From: Miscanthus floridulus
Taxonomy: Eukaryota > Streptophyta > Magnoliopsida > Poales > Poaceae
Length of the DNA stretch: 64,000 bases
Reading direction: 5' to 3'
Assembly: GCF_019320115.1 (NCBI RefSeq)
Contig: NC_089583.1
Location: 78,245,739 to 78,309,738 of the forward strand
Below are positions 53,686-64,000 of the stretch, piece by piece (within the stretch, counting starts at the first letter, position 1; each line of letters starts with the position of its first letter). The position numbers were made by a program, and so were the translations under genes. The notes under the pieces are model-generated. The model ran no database searches. It saw only the letters and a list, made by a program, of their open reading frames with translations, and was not told the origin of the DNA.

Positions 53686-56600
53686 CTATATTGATGCAAG
53701 AGACTCCGGAAACTTTTCTAGCAAGTAATCTTCGGATTCCCAAGTAGCTTCTTCTTTGAAATGTTGATTCCATTGTATCTTGTAGAACTTGATTGTTCTC
53801 CTTCATGTGACATGGTCTTTCTGATCCAGAACTCAGATAGGATATTTGGAATAGGTCAAATCAGGTTCAAGTTCTACTCCTTCAACCTCAACATTATGCT
53901 CAGGCACTCGGAGACACTTCTTTAATTGAGAAACATGGAATACATCATGCACAGCTGAAAGATGTTTTGGTAACTTCAAACCATATGCCACCTTTCCACA
54001 CCTTTCCAAAATTTGAAATGGTCCAATATAATGAGGTGCCAACTTGCCTTTAACACCCAAATGGGTAACTCCCTTCATTGGTGATACCTTCAGATATACA
54101 AAATCTTCCTTGTTAAACACCAATGGTCTACGTCGTTTATCTACATAACTCTTTTATCGAGACTGAGCTATCTTCAAATTACTTTGTATCTGTCTAACCT
54201 TCTCTTCTATTTCTTTCACAAGGTCAACTCCAAAGAACCATCTTTCCCCAGATTCAGACCAATTTAGTGATGTTCTGCATCTACGACCATAGAGTGCTTC
54301 AAATGGAGCCATTCTAATGCTCTTCTAATAACTATTGTTGTATGAGAACTCAGCCAAAGGCAAGCATTCATCCCACTTATTGGAATAGTTAAGAACACAA
54401 CATCTCAACATATCTTTAAGTACTTGATTGACCCTTTCAGTCTGACCATCCGTCTATGGGTGATAAGTTGTACTATGTAGGAGTTTGGTACCCAACGAAG
54501 CATGCAATTATTTCCAAAAGTTAGAGACAAACTGTGTACCCCTATCTGACACTATGGTCTTTGGTACTCCATGTAGGCTCACGATTCATGCTAATACATC
54601 TTGGCATATTGTATAGTGGGGTATGTACTCGTGACTAGAAGAAAATGTGCTGACTTAGTTAGTCGATCTACAATAACCCATATTGAATCAAAGCCTTTTG
54701 ATGTCTTGGGTAGGCCAACTATAAAATCCATACTAATATCCTCCCACTTCCAAGCTGGAATAGGCAATGGCTGTAACTCTCTAGCGGACCTCAAATGTAT
54801 AGCTTTCACTTTTTGATAACTATCACACTTGGCTATATACCGGGCAATCTCTATCTTCATTTTGGTCCACCAAAATCTCTATTTTAAGTCATGGTACATC
54901 TTATTACTTCCCAGATGAATAGATAACCTAGTAGCATGTGCCTCTTCAAGAATTGACTGTCGCAACACAAGAACCTTTGGTACCACAAGACGATTCTTGA
55001 ACCATAGCACCCCTTCATCATCTATTTTGAAGCATTCCGCTTTTCCATTTCGGACTCTTTCTTTGATATGGGCTATACCCTTGTTTTCTTTCTGAGCGGC
55101 AATAATCTGGTCTCAATAGTTGATCCAACAGTTATATTGGTCAAACTACCATGTTGAATTACCTCTATACTCAACTTTTCCATCTCTTGACATAAAGTCA
55201 AATTCATTGTTTTTACTGTCAGACAGTTGCAATGACTCTTACGACTGAGGGCATCTGCAACCACATTTGCCTTACCAGGATGGTAATGTACTTCCAAGTT
55301 ATAATCTTTAATCAATTCTAACCATCTTCTTTGTCGCATGTTCAATTCTGATTGAGTAAAGATATACTTTAAACTCTTGTGATCTGTATACATATGGCAA
55401 GTATTACCAAGTAGGTAATGCCACCAAATCTTCAAAGCATGGACAACCGCTGCTAACTCCAAATCATGAGTTGGATAATGTTCTTCATGTTGCTTAAGTT
55501 GTCTAAAAGCATAGGCAATGACTCGGCCTTCTTGCATCAATACACATCCAATGCCAATACCAGAAGCATCACAATAAACGTCAAACGACTTCTCGATATC
55601 TGGTTGTGCTAATACTGGTGCAGTGGTTAGTAATCTCTTCAAAGTTTGGAAGGCTTCTTTAGAATCAGATGACCAAACAAACTTGGCTTGGTTCTTCAAC
55701 AACCCAGTGATGGACTTGGATATTCTAGAGAAATCTAGGATAAAACGACGGTAATAACCCGCCATTCCAAGAAAACTCCGAACTTGATGAACTGTGGTTG
55801 GCGGTTTCCAATCTAGTACATCCTTAACTTTGCTGGGATCCACAGTAACTCCTTCAGCTGACAAAACATGTCCTAAAAACTATATTTCCTTTAGCCAAAA
55901 ATCACATTTACTGAACTTGGCATAAAGCTGATGTTCTCTCAAGTGGGTCAGAACAATTCTAAGGTGTTCCGCATGTTCTTTCTTGTTCTTAGAATATACT
56001 AAGATGTCATCAATGAACACCACTATAAACTTGTCTAACTCAGGCATGAATCTAGAATTCATCAGATACATGAAATGAGTTGGGGCATTCGTCAATCCAA
56101 AAGACATTACCAAGTATTCATATAATCCATATCTCATGGTAAATGTTGTTTTAGGAATATCTTCAGGCTTAATCTTGATTTGGTGATAACCTAACCTCAA
56201 ATCAATCTTGGAGAAAACTTTGGCTCTAGCCAGTTGATCAAAAAGCAAGTCTATCCGAGGTAAGGGATGCGTATTCTTAATGGTTACTTCATTCAATGGA
56301 CGATAGTCAACATACAACCTCAGGGTCTCATCTTTCTTTTTAACAAAAATTGTAGGACATCCCCAAGGTAATGAACTAGGTTGGATAAACCCCTTATCAA
56401 TCAACTCTTGCAACTGAGTCTTCAACTCGGCTAATTCCTTGGGAGGCATCCTATAAGCTCTCCGAGAGATCAGAGCTGTTCTAGGTTTTAACTCTATGTT
56501 AAACTAAACATCCCTATCTGGTGGTAGACCGGATAAATCTTCAGGAAAAACATTTGGAAATTCATAGACTACCGGGATATCTCTAATCTCCTTGATGGAA

Positions 56601-58174
56601 GTCGCACAAACTTTTTCCACTGATCTCCTTAAGGTTGGAAGTTGGATAAGAAGTTGAGAATTACTATCAGGAAAACTCACCCTTATTGTCCTATTCAAAG
56701 CATCTATAACAGCCTTATGCTGATACATCCAATTCATTCCCAAGATCACATCTATATCCTGATCCTTGAGAATAATCATGGTAGTGGGAAAAATATGCCC
56801 ACCTAGGTTTATGGGTACCTGGTATACCATTTCCTTAGTACATAGACGTCCCCCGAGCAACTGTATAAAGAAATTTTCCTTTGTTTTCCCAATTGGAATT
56901 TCATGCTTTACGACAAAGGTTCTATTGATGAATGAATGAGATGCACTAGAATCAAAAAGCATAACTGCAAGATGATCGGCGATAGGAAACATACCCAGCA
57001 TCACAGGCTCCCCTTCTGGAATCTCCTCGGCCTGAATATAGAAAACCCGCCCCATCTTCTTTTCATATTTGCCCTTCTGAGCATTCTGATTATTGTTCTT
57101 ATTCTAAACTTGACCATGTTGTTGATTGCCAGGAGCCTTCTGAGAATTTGGATTATACTGTTTGGGATACGGACATTCCCTAGAGAAATGACCGGACCTT
57201 CCATAATTGTAACATGGATAACTGTGGCCCTAGGGCGTTGGAGCACGGACACCAGGAGCATTTGTCTGTTGTGGATTCTGGTAAGTTGTGGTAGGATGGA
57301 CATTTGATTGTTGCCCGGCTTTGAACTACGGCGGATGATAAGGAGGACGATAATGATTGACTGGATGATAGATTCTCTTTTGCCTCTTTTGATTTCCACC
57401 AAAAGATCCAGATGGCACACTCTTTTTCTTCTTGATCTCCTTATGCTGTCGATATTTTTTCTCTGAAGCAATAGTAATGTTCACTGCCTCATGATAAGTG
57501 ACATTAGTACAGGTAGTCATCATTGTCTGTAGTTTAGTATTCAGACCACGCATAAACCATTTCTTTTTCTTAGCATCTGTGTTGACATGTTCAGGTGCAT
57601 ACTGTGACATGTGATTGAATCTACCCACATATTGCATAACTGTTTGATCCCCTTGCTTCAAAGCAAGGAACTCATCTAGCTTCATAGCCATAACTCCCTC
57701 TGGGATATAATGGGATTAGAAAGCAGTATGAAACTCTGCCCAAGTTAACTGAACACCCGCTGGTTGCATAGCCACAAGGTTTGCCCACCAAGCACCTGCT
57801 GCACCTCTAAGCTATTGGGCAGCAAAAATAGGTTTCTGATACTTCGTGCAGGGAATGAGATCAAACTTCTACTCCATTGTACAAAGCCAATCATTAGCTT
57901 ACAGTGGTTCAACGGCCTTGGTAAACACCGGTGGTCTTGTATCTGTGAAATCAACATACGTAGCTTCATGCCTAAGATGATTGTGACCATGGTTCCCTTG
58001 CATCACATTCTAATTACTCTGAGCTATCTCTCGAAGCAATCGAGCATTTTCAACAGTCACATTGACAAGGGCGGCGATAGCATCAGCCAGATTTGGTGGA
58101 ACTGGTGGTGGATCAGGAATACCGTCCTCATCTTATGAAGTACCAGGAATATGTGAACCCCGCGTACGACGCAT
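53686..58174 (-). pseudogene. Tekay2 gag-pol polyprotein with chromodomain
   Basis: ATG at 58174 to a stop at 53686, about 1,496 codons, the usual length for the clade. Gag is at about 58000-57330. The zinc knuckle near 57200 reads CYNYGRSGHFSREC (second Cys is Tyr). The protease near 56960 reads LFDSSASHSFI (DSG changed to DSS). RT is at 56449-55880 with [10 protein letters not shown]. RNase H starts near 55600 ([12 protein letters not shown]). The integrase zinc motif is CDSYQ (second Cys lost); the core has SMDFIVGLP, IVSDRGTQF and DGQTERVNQ, so its acidic residues remain. A chromodomain (IKFYKIQWNQHFKEEATWES) lies at about 53700-53850. One frame holds to about 55115, shifts there, and shifts again between 54591 and 54123. 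Most stops look like CAG or CGA changed to TAG or TGA. Confidence 0.9.
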
Positions 58175-58347
58175 CTGCTCATGACAAACCAAACTTTACA
58201 CATAAGCCTTTATTGAATTATATAAAAAACTGACTACAAACATATTACACTGGTTCACTTATTTAAGCACAAGCCCACACCTAAACAAGACTACTTAACT
58301 TAACTAGATCTCACTATTTTACAACTCTACTCTTCTCCTCGACCACA

Positions 58348-58917
58348 TCAAACCTCGTGATCGGTATCCATTCTAGAAACATTTCCACCTTCATTATCAC
58401 TTTCATCGACCATCACTAATTCTTCTGGATCTTCTTCTTCTTCCTCTTCAAGTTCATCATTATTAGCAATAATGACACCAGGGTCCATTGCATCAGCTTG
58501 AGGTTCATGATTTGGATCTAGGAGATTGCTCAGCCTATGGACTTCTTCATGCAGATTGGTTGAATATTCTTCTAAATCTTCTACATAAAATTCTAGCTCA
58601 TGCGCTCTAGCTCTAGCTACATCTTCCCTATGCCAAGCCTCATTTCTCCCTTCCACCATATGAACTAACATATGCTCGCAGTTCTTATGAGCGATGGTGA
58701 GACACCTCAATTTATTCCGTAACTCGCCCACATGGATAGCATCCACAGCCCTATCTCTAGTAGCCTGTGCTAACTCTGCTATAAGCCACTATATCTCTAC
58801 CTAGGGATCAGGCCTAGAGCTGCTACTGCTAGCACCATCATTCCTAGGGGCAAGCTGGTGATAAGGAACTCCTTTGGGTCCAATAGACTTACGGGGCGTT
58901 ATCTTGGTATGAGCCAT
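58348..58917 (-). pseudogene. Upstream ORF (ORF0-like) of Tekay2
   Basis: ATG at 58917 (MAHTKITPRKSIGPKG, matching the start of the 16618 ORF) to a stop at 58348, in one frame with TAG codons near 58800. The C-terminal part is acidic with EEEEEEDPEELVMVDESD. A basic N-terminus, coiled middle and acidic tail are shared with the Tekay1 copy. It lies between primer site and gag, and the gag ATG follows 174 bp later, again directly after CAG. Function unknown. Confidence 0.7.
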
Positions 58918-59279
58918 ACTGTAGGAAGCAAGATTAATCCAAATAAGACAATCTGATACAAGTCTTAATAGCAGCTAGGATGGATTACACTATCTAACCC
59001 AGCCTCACTACTTAACTCCAGACTAAGAGGGAAAGTAAGTAACAAGTGGATTAATCATGATGCATGAATCGTTCTTACGAACAAAAACATCAAAGCTTAT
59101 AAAGTACAAAAACAACAGTTGTTATTATATAGGGCATAATAAGATTACTACTCCACCACACAAAGCCTTTTTAATCAAATAAGGAATGGTGAGAATGAAA
59201 TAAGATAAGCCAGAAGCAATTTGGACCAAATAAGGAATGGTGAGAATGAAAACAATACAACAAAGACTTTGTAACGATC

Positions 59280-59291
59280 GCTCTGATACCA
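59280..59291 (-). other. Primer-binding site of Tekay2
   Basis: TGGTATCAGAGC on the minus strand, three bases after the 5' LTR. It is a perfect match to the complement of the initiator methionine tRNA 3' end. The leader between here and 58918 has a short duplication (AAATAAGGAATGGTGAGAAT at about 59177 and 59227) and no gene. Confidence 0.9.
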
Positions 59292-59294
59292 TTC

Positions 59295-62200
59295 TGTGAC
59301 AGAACCTCCTAAATTATAGGGCCCACATGCACCTGTCACTGTCAATGACCTCTGACGACTATGCATATGTTCCTGGTAACTTAAGAAGTCTGTTGGGTGT
59401 CCTCGAGGAACCCCGAATCATCCATGATTTCCGAGCAGGATCCCATTACAGAGTTATTGCAGTATTACAACATTTATTCAAATATCTACATCATAGTAAA
59501 ATAGCGGAAGTCTTACAATAACTTAGTTTACAAAACAATAGTTTCAAATCTTACAAACTAAGTTCGATAATTATTACAAACCATAGTAGTAGTGGAGTGG
59601 CATTATTAACATAATACAAAACACACAATTAAACTGCCCTACCCAAGGGCCACACATTTACTTATCGTCATCGACCAGAACAATAGTCATGCAACATGGT
59701 CCAAAACAGACCTACTCATGAGGCTCACCTGCAACAAGGGTCAACGAACCCTAAGTACAAAAGTACTCAACAAGACTTAACTAAAATAAAACAAAGAAGA
59801 CTCAGGAATGCAGGCTTATGGATTCAAGGTATGGCTTTAGCAATAATCAAAGTTCGTTTGCGTAAAAGCTCTCTAACAAGATTCTTTATATCAACATTTT
59901 TATCATAAAAAAGATCATATATAAAGCTGACATGATCCGTATTGAGATCATGAAACTTTGTATCCCACACTTTCTCAATCCTTACTCAAGTTCCAGTTAT
60001 TAAACTACGATGATGAACAGTGAGTTGAGTCTCACAGTGAGTTGAGTCTCCATAACCGAGGAGCAATGACTATTTGAACCGATTAAAAACCCAGCTGGGG
60101 ATTCTAGACCACACGACATATGCAAGTCCCTGACCTACATATACCAACCTACCCTCAAGTCCTCTAAAACAAGAACAGGTATGCGCCACCCGAGAATACA
60201 GTACTCCACCAATCCAGCCCGTTGCCACGTGGGTACACGCTATTCCCGCCATCTCTCCACTCCTAGTGCACGAGTAGCCATTCTCATAATAGAATCGCCA
60301 AGTTAAGGCTTACCGAAGTATGTGGTTAGTACTACAAAGTCTCACCTCATGTAGTTCAACAACGGACGGGCCTCAATCGACACAGGCGGAAAGAACCCGC
60401 TCACAAGACATCCATGTCTTGTGGCTCTCATACACCGAGTCCGCCCGGTCTAAATTTATTATTCCACATGCTCATATCTCATGATAACATAAGTAACCAA
60501 ACGTAACCAAAGATCCATTTAAAACTCACAGGTGATAGGTAATCACCCGACTTTTATCTGTCTAAGCATGGCTAAGCATAACAAGGCATTTACGAAGTAA
60601 AACTGGTAACAAGGTAGATATGAAAAAATAAGGTTGGTAATGCACCAATTAGGTTTTCACTCACTCCTAATCACTTAATGCAGTATTGAAAAGCAAAAGT
60701 GATATAAATTTGTAAAATACAAGGTAGGTTTAAATGCATCCGGGGCTTGCCTTGATTAATGAAAAAGTCCAGTTCCGAAGACGTTCCACAATTATCAAAT
60801 CCGACCTCAACAGATGGATTAACTTCCTCCACAACTTGATTGACTACCACGTTCTTGCTTTCGTTTACTGCACATAGTAACAATGCCATGTTTAACATGA
60901 TGCGAGATACAAAACGTGATGCATGATAAAGGATGCGAAAGTTAAAAACTTGAATACAACTTTCCTTCGTGGTACAATTATAAGTCAAAACTAACTAAAC
61001 CTTTTTCATAATACTTATTTCAATTGCCAAGGATCATTACCAACTAATGACCCAAGGTCATCACTCAATCCAAAAATTCAAACAAAATCTAAATCATTAA
61101 AGGTTACTGTTTGCTTTTTATGAATTAATTATTTAATTCAAAATTATGAAATAAATCAACTTGTTCCAATTGAGCTCAAAATTTTTGTAAAGGTTAATTA
61201 CATATTAACTAAGTGGTAAAACAATTTTCATAATTTTTGGATAATTATTTAAACCTAGAAAAATCATGGAAACTCATTTATTAATTAATTGAGCAATTTT
61301 CATCACATTCAAAAAGTACTCAAAATCAACAGTTCATATTTTTCTTAAATAGTATACATCACAAAGAGGTCACACAAAAATTTTCATAATTTTTGGAGCT
61401 CTAAATAATTCTACACAAAAATAGCAAAAACTCATATTATTCATTCATCACTGAAAAATAGAAAATTCATTTTCAAACACAGAGTCCCTGACAACGCGAC
61501 CCCACCTGTCATCCCTGACCTCCCGCGCTGACCGGTGATTTGTCACCGACGGCGAGATCACTGGTGGTGGCCAAGGTACCACCATGTCCCCTACATCCCT
61601 ATGTGTCAATTGGTGGCACAAGCGAGACCTAAAACGGCCTAGACCGAGCATGGCACCAGCCATGGCGGCCACGACGGCACGGCTGCGCTATGCCAGTGAC
61701 GTGAGACCGGTAGAGCTTAAACAAATCGCAATGGAAGGTTCAGCTGCTCACCCCGTACACGATTGAGCAAGGAGCAGGACCAGAAGAGCGACGGAGAGGT
61801 GGGTCGACGTGCACAGCAGCCACGGCGGAGCAACGGTCGTCGATGGCGGTGTTCCGGTGACTGCGGTGGACAAAATGGTCAATCAACTAGGCACAAAGCA
61901 CCACGGCATCATGGCAAAGCTAAAACAAGACTTCACAAGGTCAGAAGCTCACTGTAGAGCTACGACCACGGTGAAGCGCATGCGATGGCGACGCTGCCGG
62001 TCGCGAGGAAGAAAAGCGATGAACGGCGGTTCTCGGTGAAGTCAAGCTACAAGGGCTGGTTGGCTGGGTGCGCAAGGAACAAGCAGAGCTACAAAGGGCT
62101 TTGCTGTGACTGGAACGGCGCTACGGCATCGGTGCGAGCTCGCCGGAGTTGGGTAGTGGCGACGGGAAAAGCAGAGGAAGGAGAAAGAACGACGACGACG

Positions 62201-62896
62201 GCGTTCCGACCTTTATAGTGTGGCAAAGAAGCAAGGAGACAACACGCAGTAGCCTATTCATGCCAGCACAAAGCCGAAGAAGGCCACGAGCACGCCTGGA
62301 AGCCAGAGGAAGCTCGCCGGCGGTGACAGCTGCCCGATGGCACTGTTTGCCATAATTATAGAATTGCCACTCATTTTAAATTCTCAAATTACTCCCAAAT
62401 TTGTATGGCAACTCAAAAATCTCCAAAAATAAAAGTTGTTCCAAATCCAAAGTTCTACAACTTTGCTTTTATACCCATACCCAAATTTAGTCTACATTTT
62501 GAAATGCTAGCTTAAATTCAAAAAGGGGACATTTCAAGAATTTATGCCTTTTCAAATTACTTCAAATTTTACATAACAACTTTGAAAACTCCAAAAACAA
62601 ACTTTGTATAACTTGACAAGCTCTACACTTTTGCTTTTAGGCTCAACCCCAAAATGTGCTTAGATTTTGAAATGGGTTTTTCCAGGGTAAAATTAAATGT
62701 TGAAATCAGGGTTTTCGAAAATTCAAATTAATACAAAGATTTTTAACTCAATTCAAGCCATACAAGTCAACACATATAACATAAAGGTAAACTTGTTTTA
62801 GTGTATGCATATCAAAATTTTCTCTAACACATGAATGATGTGCTATGCATATGATGACATGGCATATTTTAGTATTTAAACACCCGAGGTGTTACA
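59295..62896 (-). repeat. 5' LTR of Tekay2
   Basis: 3602 bp, left edge TGTGACAGAACC, right edge GAGGTGTTACA, alignable over its whole length with 49934-53523. Near 60030 it carries a small internal duplication (AGTGAGTTGAGTCTC) absent from its partner. Confidence 0.9.
62211..62217 (-). promoter_or_regulatory. TATA box in the 5' LTR of Tekay2
   Basis: TATAAAG on the minus strand followed by a CT-rich leader. This would be the promoter of the element's genomic RNA. Confidence 0.6.
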
Positions 62897-62901
62897 GTTA
62901 T

Positions 62902-63010
62902 ACACATTGTGCCAACGATTAACATTTACAATGTCTGACGCAAGTGCAATCATTCAGAATAGAAATACACTAATAAGTTACTAAGTTATTTATGGTATTT
63001 CATATGTTTC
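62902..63010. repeat. Continuation of tandem repeat block B
   Basis: ACACATTGTGCCAACGATTAAC and following sequence matches block A at about 48270-48375, including AGAATAGAAATA and GTTACTAAGTTA, confirming that Tekay2 inserted into this repeat. Confidence 0.8.
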
Positions 63011-63019
63011 GTGGATCAG

Positions 63020-64000
63020 TTGGAGGCCATTGTGCATTTCACTGTCAATGGCAAACAAATCTGACGTTAGGAGCCGCATCCACTCCTAGCAATAGGACAT
63101 GGCCTACTCCTTTGTGGGTTGCGCATCGAACAACCAATGGCATAGCCCAGTCCATTTCTCCATGAAGTGCTTTAGGACCTTCTTCATCATCGACTTTGGT
63201 GACACGACTGGCTTCCACCTAGTGATGAGCATGTGGAACATGTTGTACCCTTCATTCGGTGGGACGACACTAATGGCAATGAACCATGATGCCAAGCGTG
63301 ATACAACAAGCTTGTTGATGAATGGCGTCCACAAATCGGTCCCACCAAAAGTGAGCTCATACTACAGCACTATCTTGTCATGAAGAACCACCTACACAGA
63401 GCACCCTGCTAATCTTTTCTAGGGAACTCACCTTGTAGGAGGTCTAGAATTTTTTGGGGCAAAATCTCGGACGCCCACCTCATCAGGTGGTCAACCCACG
63501 CGTCTGTTGTTGTCATTCCTCCCGGCGGTGGCTTGTTATAGACATTTCCAAGTCCGCGCTTCAAGTAAGGAATGATGACACCATCGACCCACCCATTCCA
63601 AATGTCAGGCCAAGCCGCTTGCTTCCATGGCAGCACAATGTAGTAATTTTTGTGTGTGTTTTCACCAGTACACTTTGATAGGAACTTCTGGACCCAGTAA
63701 GCACCTTGGTGAGCATCGGCTTTAGCAAGTCCCAGTTGATGGTCGACATCCACGGCTGTAGAAATACGTTAACTAGAACAATCTCCTAGGAAGCATCATA
63801 CCTATCGGATAGTCCGGGCAGCACTACATCATGTAGGAATTCCCTAGCATGAGGGAACTCTGGTGGTAGGTTGTGCAAGAACTGTACCAGTTGTTCCTAC
63901 TATAGGAACCTAGTGGGAGTCAATGTCTCCTTCAACCATTTCATAATGGGGTCGACCACCAGTTCAATGAGCAGCCTAGCATACGGTGAGGAGGCAGACC
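63020..64000 (-). pseudogene. Degenerate minus-strand gene, tentatively TFIP11/NTR1-like C-terminal region
   Basis: Runs off the right edge. Reading leftwards: SSPYARLLIELVVDPIMKW, LHDVVLPGLSDRYDAS, VNVFLQPWMSTINWDLLKPM, then after a frame change NYYIVLPWKQAAWPDIWNGW, VIIPYLKRGLGNVYNKPP and WVDHLMRWASEILPQKILDL, a possible intron (about 63430-63360), and FMEKWTGLCHWLFDAQP ending near LIHETYE. The order of motifs (VxPxLS, PWM, YxxLxPWK, PxL, MxWAS, KW...L.HWL) resembles the GCFC-type C-terminal domain of the splicing factor TFIP11/NTR1. This is from memory of the family and uncertain. There is an extra segment of about 60-80 residues before the KW motif that I cannot explain. Several TAG stops and a frameshift indicate a pseudogene. 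Confidence 0.4.

Larger units (their letters stand above)
49934..62896 (-). mobile_element. Complete Tekay/Del-like chromovirus (Tekay2)
   Basis: 12,963-bp element in minus orientation: 5' LTR 59295-62896, primer site 59280-59291, upstream ORF 58348-58917, gag-pol with chromodomain 53686-58174, polypurine tract 53524-53540, 3' LTR 49934-53523. The target duplication is GTAAT (49929-49933) and GTTAT (62897-62901), one mismatch. It is structurally complete but inactivated: at least ten in-frame stops, two frameshifts and altered key residues in protease, zinc knuckle and integrase. Over the first 190 bp of the LTRs I count ten differences, all transitions. The chromodomain and LTR size point to the Tekay/Del clade. 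Confidence 0.9.

Overview
This window is plant nuclear DNA, almost certainly from a grass (Poaceae). It is a block of nested LTR retrotransposons with only scraps of other sequence between them. The evidence is Tat-lineage Ty3/Gypsy elements with a spliced antisense ORF of the 'putative gypsy type transposon' kind, chromodomain Ty3/Gypsy elements with LTRs of about 3.6 kb and an extra ORF before gag, an Athila-like element with an aspartate-tRNA-type primer site, GT..AG introns, and inactivation mostly by C-to-T type stop codons. I see no prokaryotic operon, CRISPR array, rRNA or tRNA gene. I found no convincing new biological system; the interest lies in the insertion history and a few structural oddities.

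Left complex (1-27.3 kb). A minus-strand multi-exon gene of the plant Ptta/En/Spm transposase type (about 24.7-26.2 kb) is interrupted by a Tat element (558-24625, perfect 5-bp target duplication CTCCT). In minus orientation the Tat element has 5' LTR, primer site, gag, a protease-deleted RT-RNase H-integrase, a plus-strand antisense gene (1974-5146) between two repeat zones, and 3' LTR. A plus-strand Tekay/Del-like chromovirus (7814-20422) landed inside the Tat RNase H. That element's left LTR was in turn hit by a third element, now a solo LTR (8579-13326). Conceptual removal of the Tekay-like insert restores the RNase H reading frame exactly. The Tekay-like element has lost its integrase and most of its right LTR in one deletion.

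Middle complex (27.3-46.1 kb). A pyrimidine-rich leader with a clean 5'-UTR-type intron and an ATG (27290-27756) runs into an Athila-like array: a 3'-UTR fragment, LTR1, gag-protease, a 3' UTR and LTR2, with no reverse transcriptase. LTR1 is split about 30 bp downstream of its TATA box by a second, gutted Tat element (28833-36535). The Athila protease is split at its active site by another solo LTR (38885-42083, perfect TGGAG duplication).

Right part (46.1-64 kb). Unrecognised degenerate plus-strand ORFs with repeated proline-rich segments (46.1-47.5 kb) are followed by tandem repeats flanking a degenerate minus-strand gene (48.6-49.5 kb). A structurally complete but mutated Tekay-like chromovirus follows (49934-62896, LTRs about 3.6 kb). 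The right edge holds a minus-strand degenerate gene that tentatively resembles the C-terminal region of TFIP11/NTR1-type splicing factors.

Hand-counted LTR differences are strongly skewed to transitions. Insertion order and LTR divergence agree in the left complex (outer Tat about 7-8 percent, inner Tekay-like about 6 percent). They disagree in the middle complex, where the inner Tat (about 13 percent) looks older than its host Athila LTRs (about 3-6 percent). All counts were made by eye.
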